Source of the DNA: Rhizobium sp. LC145
GTDB taxonomy: Bacteria > Pseudomonadota > Alphaproteobacteria > Rhizobiales > Rhizobiaceae
Direction: 5' to 3'
DNA length: 64,000 nucleotides
Assembly: GCF_001005825.1 (NCBI RefSeq)
Contig: NZ_LBHV01000002.1
Location: forward strand, 496,001-560,000
Position numbers and translations under genes: made by a program. Position 1 is the first letter of the stretch; each line of letters begins with the position of its first letter. Below the pieces are notes generated by a model. The model saw nothing but the letters and a program-made list of their open reading frames with translations, had not been told where the DNA came from and ran no database searches. Below are positions 43,586 through 51,502 of this stretch, piece after piece.

Positions 43586-45166
43586 ATGTTTGCTTTCTTC
43601 GCGGAAAATCTCGCACCGATCATGTTCCTGTCGCTGATCGTGGTGCTGCTCATCGGCTATCCGGTCGCCTTTGCCCTTGCCTTCGTGGGTTTTGTCTTCG
43701 GGTTCGTCGGCATCGAAATGGGCCTCCTGCCGGCCAATCTGTTCGGCGCGATCCCGGACCGGATATTCGGGCAGATGTCGAACGAGACCCTGCTTGCTAT
43801 CCCCTTCTTCACCTTCATGGGTCTGATCCTGGAGAGAAGCGGGATGGCCGAGGATCTACTCGACACGATCGGGCAGCTTTTCGGGCCGGTTCGAGGTGGT
43901 CTCGCCTTCGCCGTCATCTTCGTCGGCGCCATTCTTGCCGCAACGACGGGCGTGGTCGCAGCCTCCGTCATCTCCATGGGTTTGATCTCGCTGCCCATCA
44001 TGCTCCGCTACGGCTATGACCGGAAAGTCGCTTCAGGCACCATCGCCGCTTCCGGAACGCTCGCGCAGATCATCCCACCCAGCCTCGTCCTGATCATCCT
44101 CGCCGACCAGCTCGGCCGCTCGGTCGGCGACATGTACAAGGGCGCGCTCGTTCCCGGTCTTCTGCTGGTCGCCGCCTATGCCGGCTACATCATCCTGATG
44201 TCTCTGATCCAGCCCGCAAGCGTGCCGGCACTTCCGCTGGAAGCGAGGACACTCAAGGGCTGGAAGCTCTTTCAGCGCGTGATCATTTCCCTCGTGCCGC
44301 CGCTGGTGCTGATCTTCCTGGTGCTCGGCACGATTTTCATCGGTCTGGCAACACCGACGGAAGGCGGCGCTATGGGGGCCGTCGGCGCGCTGGCGCTTGC
44401 TGCGATCAATCGCCGGCTAACCATTGCCATGATCAAGTCGGCGCTCTACGCGACCGTGAAGCTTTCCTCCTTCGTCATCTTCATCCTTCTCGGCGCTCGC
44501 GTTTTCTCACTCACCTTTTACGGCGTGAACGGCCATATCTGGGTAGAGCACCTGATGACGTCCATCCCCGGCGGCGAAGTCGGCTTTCTGATCGTCGCCA
44601 ACCTGCTCGTCTTCTTCCTGGCCTTCTTCCTGGATTATTTCGAGCTCGCCTTCATCATCATTCCGCTACTGGCCCCGGTCGCGGACAGCCTTGGGATCGC
44701 CCTCATCTGGTTCGGCGTGATGCTGGCGATCAACATGCAGCCCTCGTTCATGCCCCCGCCGTTCGGCTTCTCGCTGTTCTACCTGCGCTCTGTCGCTCCC
44801 AACCGGGCCTATAAGGACAGGGTGACCGGCCAGACCATCCAGCCGGTCACTTCCGGGCAGATCTACATGGGAGCCCTCCCCTATCTGGCCATACAGCTCG
44901 TCATGGTGGCCCTGGTGATCACCTTCCCGCAGCTGGTGACGCACTATAAGTCCGGTCAAACTGCCGTCGATCCGGCCACCATCGAGCTCAATGTGCCGAT
45001 GCCGGGCGAAGACGGAGGCAACCCGTTCGGCACGCCCGCACCGCCTTTCGGCGCCGAACCCTCGGAAGGCGAGATACCGCCGCCGGCATTCGGCTCGCCC
45101 ACACCGGATTTCGGTTCTCCCACCCCGAGTTTCGGAGCACCCCAGTCGGGCGCAAACAGCCCCTGA
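43586..45166 (+). CDS. dctM: TRAP transporter large membrane subunit (DctM) with repetitive C-terminal tail
   Basis: 526 residues, about twelve spans. Conserved stretches: LLAIPFFTFMGLILERSGMA, TTGVVAASVISMGLISLPIM, GTLAQIIPPSLVLIILADQL, AITPSEAG-like LATPTEGGAMGAVGAL. The transporter core ends near ITFPQLVTHYKS (about residue 455). The last 70 residues are an unusual Pro/Phe/Gly tail with repeats such as PFGTPAPPFGAEP, PAFGSPTPDFGSPTPSFGAP, absent from standard DctM proteins. GAGGGAA lies 8 bases upstream of ATG. The binding protein gene follows. Confidence 0.92.
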   Translation: MFAFFAENLAPIMFLSLIVVLLIGYPVAFALAFVGFVFGFVGIEMGLLPANLFGAIPDRIFGQMSNETLLAIPFFTFMGLILERSGMAEDLLDTIGQLFGPVRGGLAFAVIFVGAILAATTGVVAASVISMGLISLPIMLRYGYDRKVASGTIAASGTLAQIIPPSLVLIILADQLGRSVGDMYKGALVPGLLLVAAYAGYIILMSLIQPASVPALPLEARTLKGWKLFQRVIISLVPPLVLIFLVLGTIFIGLATPTEGGAMGAVGALALAAINRRLTIAMIKSALYATVKLSSFVIFILLGARVFSLTFYGVNGHIWVEHLMTSIPGGEVGFLIVANLLVFFLAFFLDYFELAFIIIPLLAPVADSLGIALIWFGVMLAINMQPSFMPPPFGFSLFYLRSVAPNRAYKDRVTGQTIQPVTSGQIYMGALPYLAIQLVMVALVITFPQLVTHYKSGQTAVDPATIELNVPMPGEDGGNPFGTPAPPFGAEPSEGEIPPPAFGSPTPDFGSPTPSFGAPQSGANSP

Positions 45167-45254
45167 TCGACAAATCCGCGCCCGACATCACGGGCGTGGC
45201 CATTATCCGGCCAAGGCACTTGACCGTGATCCAACCCAAATGAGGAGGACAGAC

Positions 45255-46370
45255 ATGACCGATACATTAAGCCGTCGCGGCTTCCTGACGAAGGGCGCGC
45301 TTGCAGGCGCCGCCACGGCGGCCGGCGCCTCGCTTGCCGCCCCGGCCATCGCCCAGGAGCTTCCCACGCTCCGCTGGCGCCTGACATCCGGCTTTCCCAA
45401 CAACCTCGACACGATCTACGGCGGCGCCGTCGTCATGGCCGAGGCGCTTTCCAAAATCACCGAGGGCAAGTTCCAGATCCAGGTCTTCCAGGCCGGCGAA
45501 CTGGTTCCCGGTGCTCAGGCGATCGATGCAGTGAAGGCCAACACCGTCGAACTGGCTCACACCTGCGGCTACTATTTCACCGGAAAGGATCCGACGTTCG
45601 CGATCGGCTCCACAATCCCCTTCGGTCTCAACGGACGTCAGCAGAACGCCTGGCTCTATCATGGGGGCGGCAACGAAGCCTATAACGAGTTCCTGGCCGA
45701 CTATGGCGTCGTCGGCATTCCGGGCGGTGCCACGGGCGCTCAGATGGGCGGCTGGTTCCGCAAGGAGATCAAGAGCGCGGCCGACCTCCAGGGCGTTAAG
45801 ATGCGTATTGCCGGTGTCGCCGGCGAGGTGATGTCGCGCCTCGGCGTCGTCCCGCAGCAGCTACCGGGCGGCGACATCTACCCGGCGCTGGAGCGTGGGA
45901 CGATAGATGCGGCCGAATGGATCGGACCCTATGACGATGAGAAGCTCGGCTTCTATCAGATCGCCCCGAACTACTACTATCCGGCATATTGGGAAGGCGG
46001 GTTGACGATCCACTTCTTCATCAACAAGGCGCAGTATGAAAGCCTGCCGGAAGCCTACAAGGCGGCTCTCGACACGGCCTGCAAGGCGGCCAACGTCAAC
46101 ATGCAGGCGCTCTACGACGTCAAGAACACGACGGCGATCCGATCGCTTGTGGGCAAGGGCGTGAAGTTGCGTCCTCTACCCCGCGACGTGATGGATGCCG
46201 CCTACAAGGCAGCATTCGAACTCTACGGCGAATATGCCGAGAAGCACCCGGCTTGGGCGAAGATCTATCCTGGCTGGAAAAAGTTCCGCGATGAATCCTT
46301 CGAATGGTTCCGTGTCGCCGAATATAGCTACGACAGCTACATGTATGCGGCCCAGGCTGCAAAGAAATAA
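45255..46370 (+). CDS. dctP: TRAP transporter substrate-binding protein (TakP-like DctP)
   Basis: 371 residues. Tat-type signal DTLSRRGFLTKGALAGAATA, cleaved near AIAQ-ELPT. TRAP family body with LRWRLTSGFPNNLDTIYGGA, GKFQIQVFQAGELVPGAQAI, WFRKEIKSAADLQGVKMRIA (the selectivity Arg in KMRIAG) and GAAEW-like TIDAAEWIGPYDDEKLGFYQ. The YPAYWEGGLTIHFFIN block resembles TakP-type proteins that bind 2-oxo acids. GAGGAGG is 6 bases before ATG 45255. A strong hairpin follows the gene. Ligand assignment is inference. Confidence 0.9.
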   Translation: MTDTLSRRGFLTKGALAGAATAAGASLAAPAIAQELPTLRWRLTSGFPNNLDTIYGGAVVMAEALSKITEGKFQIQVFQAGELVPGAQAIDAVKANTVELAHTCGYYFTGKDPTFAIGSTIPFGLNGRQQNAWLYHGGGNEAYNEFLADYGVVGIPGGATGAQMGGWFRKEIKSAADLQGVKMRIAGVAGEVMSRLGVVPQQLPGGDIYPALERGTIDAAEWIGPYDDEKLGFYQIAPNYYYPAYWEGGLTIHFFINKAQYESLPEAYKAALDTACKAANVNMQALYDVKNTTAIRSLVGKGVKLRPLPRDVMDAAYKAAFELYGEYAEKHPAWAKIYPGWKKFRDESFEWFRVAEYSYDSYMYAAQAAKK

Positions 46371-46379
46371 GAGCTGAAA

Positions 46380-46401
46380 GACCGGGGCGAAAGCCCCGGT
46401 C
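46380..46401 (+). terminator. Hairpin terminator after the TRAP operon
   Basis: Perfect stem GACCGGGGC (46380-46388), GAAA tetraloop, GCCCCGGTC (46393-46401), followed by CATTCTCC. Located 9 bases after the dctP stop and before a convergent DUF4142 gene, so it may serve both directions. Confidence 0.75.
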
Positions 46402-46436
46402 ATTCTCCCGGCTTCGCTTGCCGAATATCTTTCGAG

Positions 46437-46961
46437 CTATTCATTGAGCTCTTTCGCCATTTGAAGATGGTGCTCCAGTGCCGAGACCTTGCTGGCGGCC
46501 CAGGACTTGAGCTCCGCGTTTTCACCTTCTTCGCCGTAGCGCTTGAACAAGTCCACAGCTTCCTCATGCGCCTCGACCTGGTCCGATCGATATTGCTGGG
46601 TAAACTCGTCGCCCTGCAGACTGTTCAACTTGTCGAGCAATTCCTGGTGAGCCGTCGTCATGGCTGTCGGTAGGGCCGCATTCACCTTTTCGCCGTCAAC
46701 CAATTGCTTGAGCTCGGCCGTCGTCTTCTGATGATCCTGGATCATCTGCTGCGCGAAAGTTTTCGTCGCGGCATCACTACGTTCGGCCGCGAGTTTGCTC
46801 GATTCAATTTCGAACATATCGCTCGATGCCGCCTCCTTCACGAAATCCTCGGTCTTGGGAGCCACGCCCATCAGCGTGTTCACGCCGGATTTTTCCGCCG
46901 CGGATTGCGCAAGAGCTGATGTTGCCGCCAGCATGGCGGCCATGACAACGATCTTTTTCAT
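46437..46961 (-). CDS. DUF4142 exported protein (ferritin-like four-helix)
   Basis: 174 residues. Signal peptide MKKIVVMAAMLAATSALAQS, then an all-helical domain with DFVKEAASSDMFEIESSKLA, ATKTFAQQMIQDHQKTTAEL and DLFKRYGEEGENAELKSWAA. DUF4142 proteins are periplasmic, frequently stress-induced and of unknown biochemical role. A GGAAC-N17-GTT sequence 30-56 bases upstream resembles the EcfG general stress promoter, consistent with that. Confidence 0.9.
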   Translation of the reverse strand: MKKIVVMAAMLAATSALAQSAAEKSGVNTLMGVAPKTEDFVKEAASSDMFEIESSKLAAERSDAATKTFAQQMIQDHQKTTAELKQLVDGEKVNAALPTAMTTAHQELLDKLNSLQGDEFTQQYRSDQVEAHEEAVDLFKRYGEEGENAELKSWAASKVSALEHHLQMAKELNE

Positions 46962-46991
46962 GTAGTTCTCCTTCCAATGGAACTGAAAGAC

Positions 46992-47017
46992 GAACAGGGA
47001 GCCAGCAATGTTGTTCC
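46992..47017 (-). promoter_or_regulatory. EcfG-type general stress promoter for the DUF4142 gene
   Basis: On the minus strand GGAAC (47017-47013), 17 bases, GTT (46995-46993). The alphaproteobacterial EcfG consensus is GGAAC-N16-17-CGTT; here the base before GTT is T. The gene start is 31 bases downstream with a good ribosome site AAGGAG. Confidence 0.55.
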
Positions 47018-47141
47018 AGCCGATGGCGACAGCAACCGCCGGAGATCTGACTTTTAATTCTGGCGATGTTGCATGTATGCACTCGACTCTCCGCAGGCCG
47101 CATGTATCGATTGGCGGACAGTGCGTGCGAGGGGACGAGCC

Positions 47142-47252
47142 GTGTTTTTCGAGTGGGACGCTTACCTTATCAAGATGCTCATGGCCTGGGTGGCCGCAAT
47201 CATGGTTGCGGGCTTTCCGGTATGGCTGCTCGTCAACGCGGTCACGATCTAG
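47142..47252 (+). CDS. Small single-span membrane protein, 36 aa
   Basis: GTG start 47142 with GAGGGG 8 bases upstream, reading MFFEWDAYLIKMLMAWVAAI and ending MVAGFPVWLLVNAVTI then TAG. A short acidic/aromatic N-terminus is followed by one hydrophobic helix of about 22 residues. The clear ribosome site and amphipathic organisation argue for a real gene. It lies between the DUF4142 gene and the S8 protease gene; no function can be given. Confidence 0.5.
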   Translation: MFFEWDAYLIKMLMAWVAAIMVAGFPVWLLVNAVTI

Positions 47253-47315
47253 ACGCGTTTCCTCCTAATTCCGAGACAATATTATCGACGTGCGGCCGGT
47301 CGAGACGAGCTTTGG

Positions 47316-48695
47316 CTATCTCGCGCACAGAGTAGCAGCGCTCAGAAGTCCCCATCCATAAATCACATCCTTGCCTGGCGCTCCCATGTCCGCAGCGCTT
47401 CGCATCAATTCCGTCTCGATCTCCCGCGAGGTGAGTTCCGGGCGGGTGGCCCGCAGGACCGCAGCAGCCGCGGTAACGAATGGAGCGGCAAATGATGTGC
47501 CGCTCTTTTGCCGCGCACCGGAGATCGAAGCCGCTGTCCAGACACCGACGCCTGGAGCGGCGATATCGATATGCGGCCCGCGCACCGCGCGGCGATAGGG
47601 GTTTCGCGCGCGATCCACCGCGGTGACAGCAATCACATCTTCATAGGCTGCAGGATAAACCGGTTTTGCATTGGGGCCATCATTGCCGGCGGCAGCGATC
47701 AGGATGGCACCCTGCCCGACCGAGGTACGGACCGCTTGCTCGAGCAGCAGGTTCGGCGGGCCCGTAAGGCTCAGATTGACCACCCTCACCCCACGCCGAG
47801 CAAGAAGATCCAGCGCTCGCACGAGATCATATGCGCTGGCGATATCGGTCGTATTGCCGAAGCGGTGAAAGGCATCAACAGCGATGAGTTCGGATGAGGG
47901 AAGCAATCCGGGGGTTCGGCCTTCGGGCGAGCCGACGAGAAGTGCGGCGACCGCCGTGCCATGCTGCTCGCCCGATCGGGGCAAGCTCTCTTTACCGAGA
48001 CGGATCACCTCTATGCGGGCGCTGTCGAAAGCGGCATGATCCGCGTTGATGGCCGTATCGACGAGGCCGATCGGCTGCGGGGCGACGCAAGTATGGCTTT
48101 TGCCTGGTTCGACCGGCCACCCAACCATGTACCGCACCAACGCGCAGCCACTCTTGCCGCAAGCCGATGAGCCATCCTGTTCGGGCCTGTAGTAATGGTT
48201 GAAATCCACCGACGCTGAAGGAGCCTGCGTCGCGACCATCTGACGAGCAGCATCGAGCGTCATGCCCTGTGGGATTGTCAGCCGCACAAGTTCGCTCCCG
48301 ACAAGCGCAATCTGCTGGCGATCGTCCACCGCAAAGCCGGTCTGCACCAGGCTGGCGATCGACGCTTCGTCCAGTCCGAGCGCAGCGATTTCGTTCGGGG
48401 CTCGATCGGGAACGACGACCCGGCGCCGGACCGGGGCCGGCCGTGATTCACGCCTAGGTGCACGCCATAGCGAGCGGATGTCCCTGCGCCTATCATCGTC
48501 ATCATCGCGGTAGTACCGGTCGCCGTCTCCGCCGTCATCATCGTCTCCCCCATCATCGTCATCGTCATCCGCATAGGCGGCGGAGGCGCCGGAAAAGCCG
48601 ATGTGTTGGGCAGCAGGCAGCGCCAGTTCCCCTGCAAGAATGAGGCAGAGGAGTGCGGCCAACCGGCTGGCAAAGCTTGCAAGCGAACAGGTCAT
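47316..48695 (-). CDS. Exported subtilisin-like serine protease (S8)
   Basis: 459 residues. Signal peptide to about residue 35 (RLAALLCLILAGELALPAAQ), then a striking Asp/Gly tract (YADDDDDDGGDDDDGGDGDR), a basic linker, and from about residue 180 the peptidase S8 domain with catalytic Asp in IGLVDTAINADHAAF, His in GEQHGTAVAALLVG, oxyanion Asn in AAAGNDGPNAKP and Ser in SGTSFAAPFVTAAA. Start 48695 has GGAG at 8 bases; 48719 is an alternative. It is divergent from an ECF sigma/anti-sigma pair and may act in, or be regulated by, that envelope-stress module. Confidence 0.9.
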   Translation of the reverse strand: MTCSLASFASRLAALLCLILAGELALPAAQHIGFSGASAAYADDDDDDGGDDDDGGDGDRYYRDDDDDRRRDIRSLWRAPRRESRPAPVRRRVVVPDRAPNEIAALGLDEASIASLVQTGFAVDDRQQIALVGSELVRLTIPQGMTLDAARQMVATQAPSASVDFNHYYRPEQDGSSACGKSGCALVRYMVGWPVEPGKSHTCVAPQPIGLVDTAINADHAAFDSARIEVIRLGKESLPRSGEQHGTAVAALLVGSPEGRTPGLLPSSELIAVDAFHRFGNTTDIASAYDLVRALDLLARRGVRVVNLSLTGPPNLLLEQAVRTSVGQGAILIAAAGNDGPNAKPVYPAAYEDVIAVTAVDRARNPYRRAVRGPHIDIAAPGVGVWTAASISGARQKSGTSFAAPFVTAAAAVLRATRPELTSREIETELMRSAADMGAPGKDVIYGWGLLSAATLCAR

Positions 48696-48808
48696 TTCAC
48701 CATCTCCGATTGAGATCATGTCGATTCATGCGGCGCTAACGCGTTCCATGCTACTGCGAGTAGACGGATGACTCGACAGAATATTCCGCGCCGTGCCAAA
48801 GATTTCCG

Positions 48809-49351
48809 ATGACGAACGATATGCTCACCGTGCCCGAACGGCTGGTCGCCTTTCTGCCGAATCTTCGGCGGTTCGCGATTTCGCTCTGCCATTCGCGTGA
48901 GCTTGCCGACGATCTGGTGCAATCCACCTGCGAGCGCGCGATTGCCGCGGCGGACACTTTCGTGGCGGGCACCCGCTTCGACGCGTGGCTGTTCAGAATT
49001 CTCCGGAACCTCTGGATCGACCACCTGCGGCGCGCCAAGACGGCCGGACCGCAGGAGGATCTCGACCAGGCGAGTGAGGTCTCCACTCCTTCCGGCGAAG
49101 CAGCCTCGGATGCCCGCATGGCTCTTCTGGAGGTCACCGAAGCGCTTCAAAAGCTTCCGGAAGAACAACGGGAAGTTCTGGTCCTCGTATGCGTCGAGGA
49201 GTTGAGCTATCGCGATACCGCCGAGGTCCTGTCAATTCCGATCGGTACGGTGATGAGTCGCCTTGCGCGAGCCCGCAAGAATCTCGCCGATCTGATGGGA
49301 ATAAGCATCGAAGGAAAACGTTCGTCAGGCATGAAAGGCGGCGTAGCATGA
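48809..49351 (+). CDS. ECF-type RNA polymerase sigma factor
   Basis: 180 residues. Region 2: FAISLCHSRELADDLVQSTC, DAWLFRILRNLWIDHLRRAK; region 4: LPEEQREVLVLVCVEELSYR, DTAEVLSIPIGTVMSRLARA. No extra domain. The stop overlaps the next gene by ATGA, which encodes its probable membrane anti-sigma factor. Start ATG 48809 has a weak ribosome site. Target promoters, likely including its own and the divergent protease gene, are not identifiable by eye. Confidence 0.92.
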   Translation: MTNDMLTVPERLVAFLPNLRRFAISLCHSRELADDLVQSTCERAIAAADTFVAGTRFDAWLFRILRNLWIDHLRRAKTAGPQEDLDQASEVSTPSGEAASDARMALLEVTEALQKLPEEQREVLVLVCVEELSYRDTAEVLSIPIGTVMSRLARARKNLADLMGISIEGKRSSGMKGGVA

Positions 49352-50100
49352 AACAACCGGAATTCGACGACGAGACATTGATGGCTTATGCCGATGGCGA
49401 GCTAGGCGATGAGACCACCGCCCGGCTTGAAGCCGCTCTCGAAACCGATGAAGCCCTCGCTGCCCGCCTTGCTGTCTTTCTCGACAGCCGGGCCACAGTC
49501 GCCTCTGCGCTGAAGCCGCTGATTCATGAACCGGTTCCCGAAGCGCTTCTAACCTCCGTCAGGCGCATGGCTGAAAAGGCCGGGCCGGTTGAAGACGGGC
49601 TGGAGAGGAAGGTCATCGCATTCCGCCAGAAACAAACGGCGCCGTCGCGGCCCATTCATCGTCCCTGGCTCATTCCGATCGCCGCATCGCTGGTGGCTGT
49701 CATTGCAGGTTTTGGGGGGTTCATGCTCGGGCGAGAAATCGGCGTCACAGGAGCGGGCACCGATGCTGCACTTGCCGCTGCGCTCGACCGTGAAACTTCG
49801 GGGAATGACGTGACGCTCAGCGGCTCAAATGAAACGCTGCGTGTGGTTGCCAGTTTCCGGGACGAGCATGGTGATCTCTGCCGAGAATACGAACGCGTGC
49901 GTCACGGCGTAAGTACGGTCTCGATTGCATGCCGCGAAGCCGGTACGTGGGTAACCCGGCTGGCATTGTCTGCTCCGCATGCGGAGGGCTATACCACGGC
50001 TTCCGCCCAGGAAACGATCGACGCCTATCTTTCTTCCATCCACGCAGGCGCCCCGCTCACCCCTGAGGAAGAGCGGGCGGCGCTCGCTGCCCTTCGCTGA
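49348..50100 (+). CDS. Membrane anti-sigma factor (zinc-finger-less RsgI/ChrR-like N-terminus)
   Basis: 250 residues. N-terminal cytosolic anti-sigma-type domain begins MKQPEFDDETLMAYADGELG, as in many ECF-associated anti-sigma factors, but no HxxxCxxC zinc motif is visible. One membrane span around residues 108-130 (PWLIPIAASLVAVIAGFGGF), then a periplasmic domain with DEHGDLCREYERVRHGVSTV and two Cys (about residues 177 and 194) that could sense redox state. Coupled by ATGA to the sigma gene. Confidence 0.8.
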   Translation: MKQPEFDDETLMAYADGELGDETTARLEAALETDEALAARLAVFLDSRATVASALKPLIHEPVPEALLTSVRRMAEKAGPVEDGLERKVIAFRQKQTAPSRPIHRPWLIPIAASLVAVIAGFGGFMLGREIGVTGAGTDAALAAALDRETSGNDVTLSGSNETLRVVASFRDEHGDLCREYERVRHGVSTVSIACREAGTWVTRLALSAPHAEGYTTASAQETIDAYLSSIHAGAPLTPEEERAALAALR

Positions 50101-50174
50101 AAATTTACATATCCACGGGAATAATCTCAACTCCCTGCCGTTTCCCTCATCATTGAACATGTGAGGAGACCGCG

Positions 50175-50891
50175 ATGAAGCTCTCTCTGCTGAAAAAGCC
50201 GCAGCCGATGATAACCTTCCTCTGCCGCAAGGAGGACGAGGGCGTGATCCCTGCGCCCGTGCAGGCAAAAACTGCCCTGCCCACCTGGTTCCGCAAGCTG
50301 CCACCCGTCAGCGAAGATCACGTCTCGCCCAATGACAGTGGGCTCACCGTAAAGCGCTGCATGCCGTTTCTGGACGCCATGACTGCCGGCTGGGTGATCG
50401 GTCTTGCCGCAACGGTGCGGATGGAAATCGCCGATAGCGGCAGTACGGTGAAATGCGGCTGGGATTTCGATCGCACCATGGTCAGCAATCACGCGAGCCA
50501 TCAGGTCGCCGGAAATCCCCGCGAGCCGCTACCGCCCTGCAAGTTTCACAACTATTGGACCATCCGCACGCCACCCGGCTGGAGTTGCCTTTTCGTGCCG
50601 CCGCTCAATCGGCCGAACGGAGTATTCGAGATCGTCGCCGGTATTGTCGATACGGATAGCTACCAGTCCGAAATTCATTTTCCCTTCTTCGCCACGGGGG
50701 AGGACGGCCTGCATGTGCTGGAACGTGGCACCCCGATCGTGCAGATCATCCCCTTCCGCCGCGAAACGTCTGATCTGTCGGCCGAGATCCGCGCCGAAAG
50801 CGGGCAGGAAGAGGTGGTTCGAAAGACGATCTTCCGCAAGACGCTCGCTTCGGATGGCTGGTATAGAAAGTTCGCGCGCGCCCAGCGATAA
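50175..50891 (+). CDS. Unknown protein resembling DUF6065 family, 238 aa
   Basis: Cytosolic, no signal or membrane segment. Recognisable blocks: VPAPVQAKTALPTWFRKLPP-like ALPTWFRKLPPVSED, VKRCMPFLDAMTAGWVIGLA, CLFVPPLNRPNGVFEIVAGI, and GTPIVQIIPFRRE near the end. These match my memory of DUF6065-type proteins, which also occur in phages; function is unknown. GTGAGGAG lies 6 bases upstream of ATG. It stands between the anti-sigma gene and the Ser/Asn-rich gene, possibly as part of the same stress block. Confidence 0.7.
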   Translation: MKLSLLKKPQPMITFLCRKEDEGVIPAPVQAKTALPTWFRKLPPVSEDHVSPNDSGLTVKRCMPFLDAMTAGWVIGLAATVRMEIADSGSTVKCGWDFDRTMVSNHASHQVAGNPREPLPPCKFHNYWTIRTPPGWSCLFVPPLNRPNGVFEIVAGIVDTDSYQSEIHFPFFATGEDGLHVLERGTPIVQIIPFRRETSDLSAEIRAESGQEEVVRKTIFRKTLASDGWYRKFARAQR

Positions 50892-50997
50892 CGCCATCAG
50901 GAAAATGCATCTGACACCGTCACCGGGATACGAAACCGGCGACGGCGCTCGCCTGTGAGAAAACATCGATAAACTACTGAAATATTTTAAATATTTT

Positions 50998-51022
50998 GGA
51001 ATAAATGCGACTTCACGCCGTT
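50998..51022 (+). promoter_or_regulatory. EcfG-like promoter upstream of the Ser/Asn-rich gene
   Basis: GGAAT (50998-51002), 16 bases, CGTT (51019-51022), one mismatch from the EcfG consensus GGAAC-N16-17-CGTT. The gene start is 46 bases after it. Confidence 0.45.
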
Positions 51023-51067
51023 TCTCCTTTGCGGCCGGCAAACGGCTGTTATTGAAGGAGAAACACC

Positions 51068-51445
51068 ATGAAAAAAGTCATCGCAATGTTGAGTGCTTTT
51101 CTGGCACTAGGGGGCGTGACTCCCGCACCGGCCAATGCCGATGATCCGCTCACGCGCTTCCTCGACAAATCGTTCCACAGCGGCAAGGCAACCTATGCCT
51201 CTTCCCGTCGTAGTCGGGATGATGGCCGGAAAGGCTGGTCGAACTCCAGTTCGAACCGGAATTCGAACAGCTCGTCGAATTCGTCGAGCGACTCGAACTC
51301 CAATTCAAGCTCCAACAGCAATTCCAATTCGTCCAGTAATTCGAGTTCCAATAGCAATTCGAACTCTTCGAGTAATTCCAGCTCGAACAGCTCGTCCAAC
51401 TCATCCAGCAATTCGAGCTCGAACTCCTCCTCCGACGACGATTGA
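51068..51445 (+). CDS. Secreted Ser/Asn-rich low-complexity protein, 125 aa
   Basis: Signal peptide MKKVIAMLSAFLALGGVTPA, cleaved near ANA-DDPL. A short mature N-terminus (LTRFLDKSFHSGKATYASSR) and basic RRSRDDGRKGW are followed by about 65 residues composed almost only of Ser and Asn in SSSN/SNSN patterns, ending DDD. Ser is spelled with all six codons and Asn with both, so the repeat is kept at protein level, not as a DNA repeat. AAGGAG is 7 bases upstream of ATG. Probably an extracytoplasmic matrix- or wall-associated polypeptide; function unknown. A frame of opposite strand is a shadow. Confidence 0.85.
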   Translation: MKKVIAMLSAFLALGGVTPAPANADDPLTRFLDKSFHSGKATYASSRRSRDDGRKGWSNSSSNRNSNSSSNSSSDSNSNSSSNSNSNSSSNSSSNSNSNSSSNSSSNSSSNSSSNSSSNSSSDDD

Positions 51446-51459
51446 TGCGTCTAGAGATG

Positions 51460-51485
51460 CCCGCCGCCTTTCACAGGGCGGCGGG
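51460..51485. terminator. Hairpin between the Ser/Asn-rich gene and pcaF
   Basis: CCCGCCGCC (51460-51468), 8-base loop, GGCGGCGGG (51477-51485), in the 57-base gap between two convergent genes. Probably terminates from both sides, though no T-run is present. Confidence 0.6.
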
Positions 51486-51502
51486 TGCCGGCCGTCCTTG
51501 GT

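Noticed and set aside
51241..51440. Apparent DNA repeat array, considered as CRISPR or minisatellite
   Set aside because: The units are irregular at DNA level and are explained by a Ser/Asn-rich coding sequence with mixed codons.
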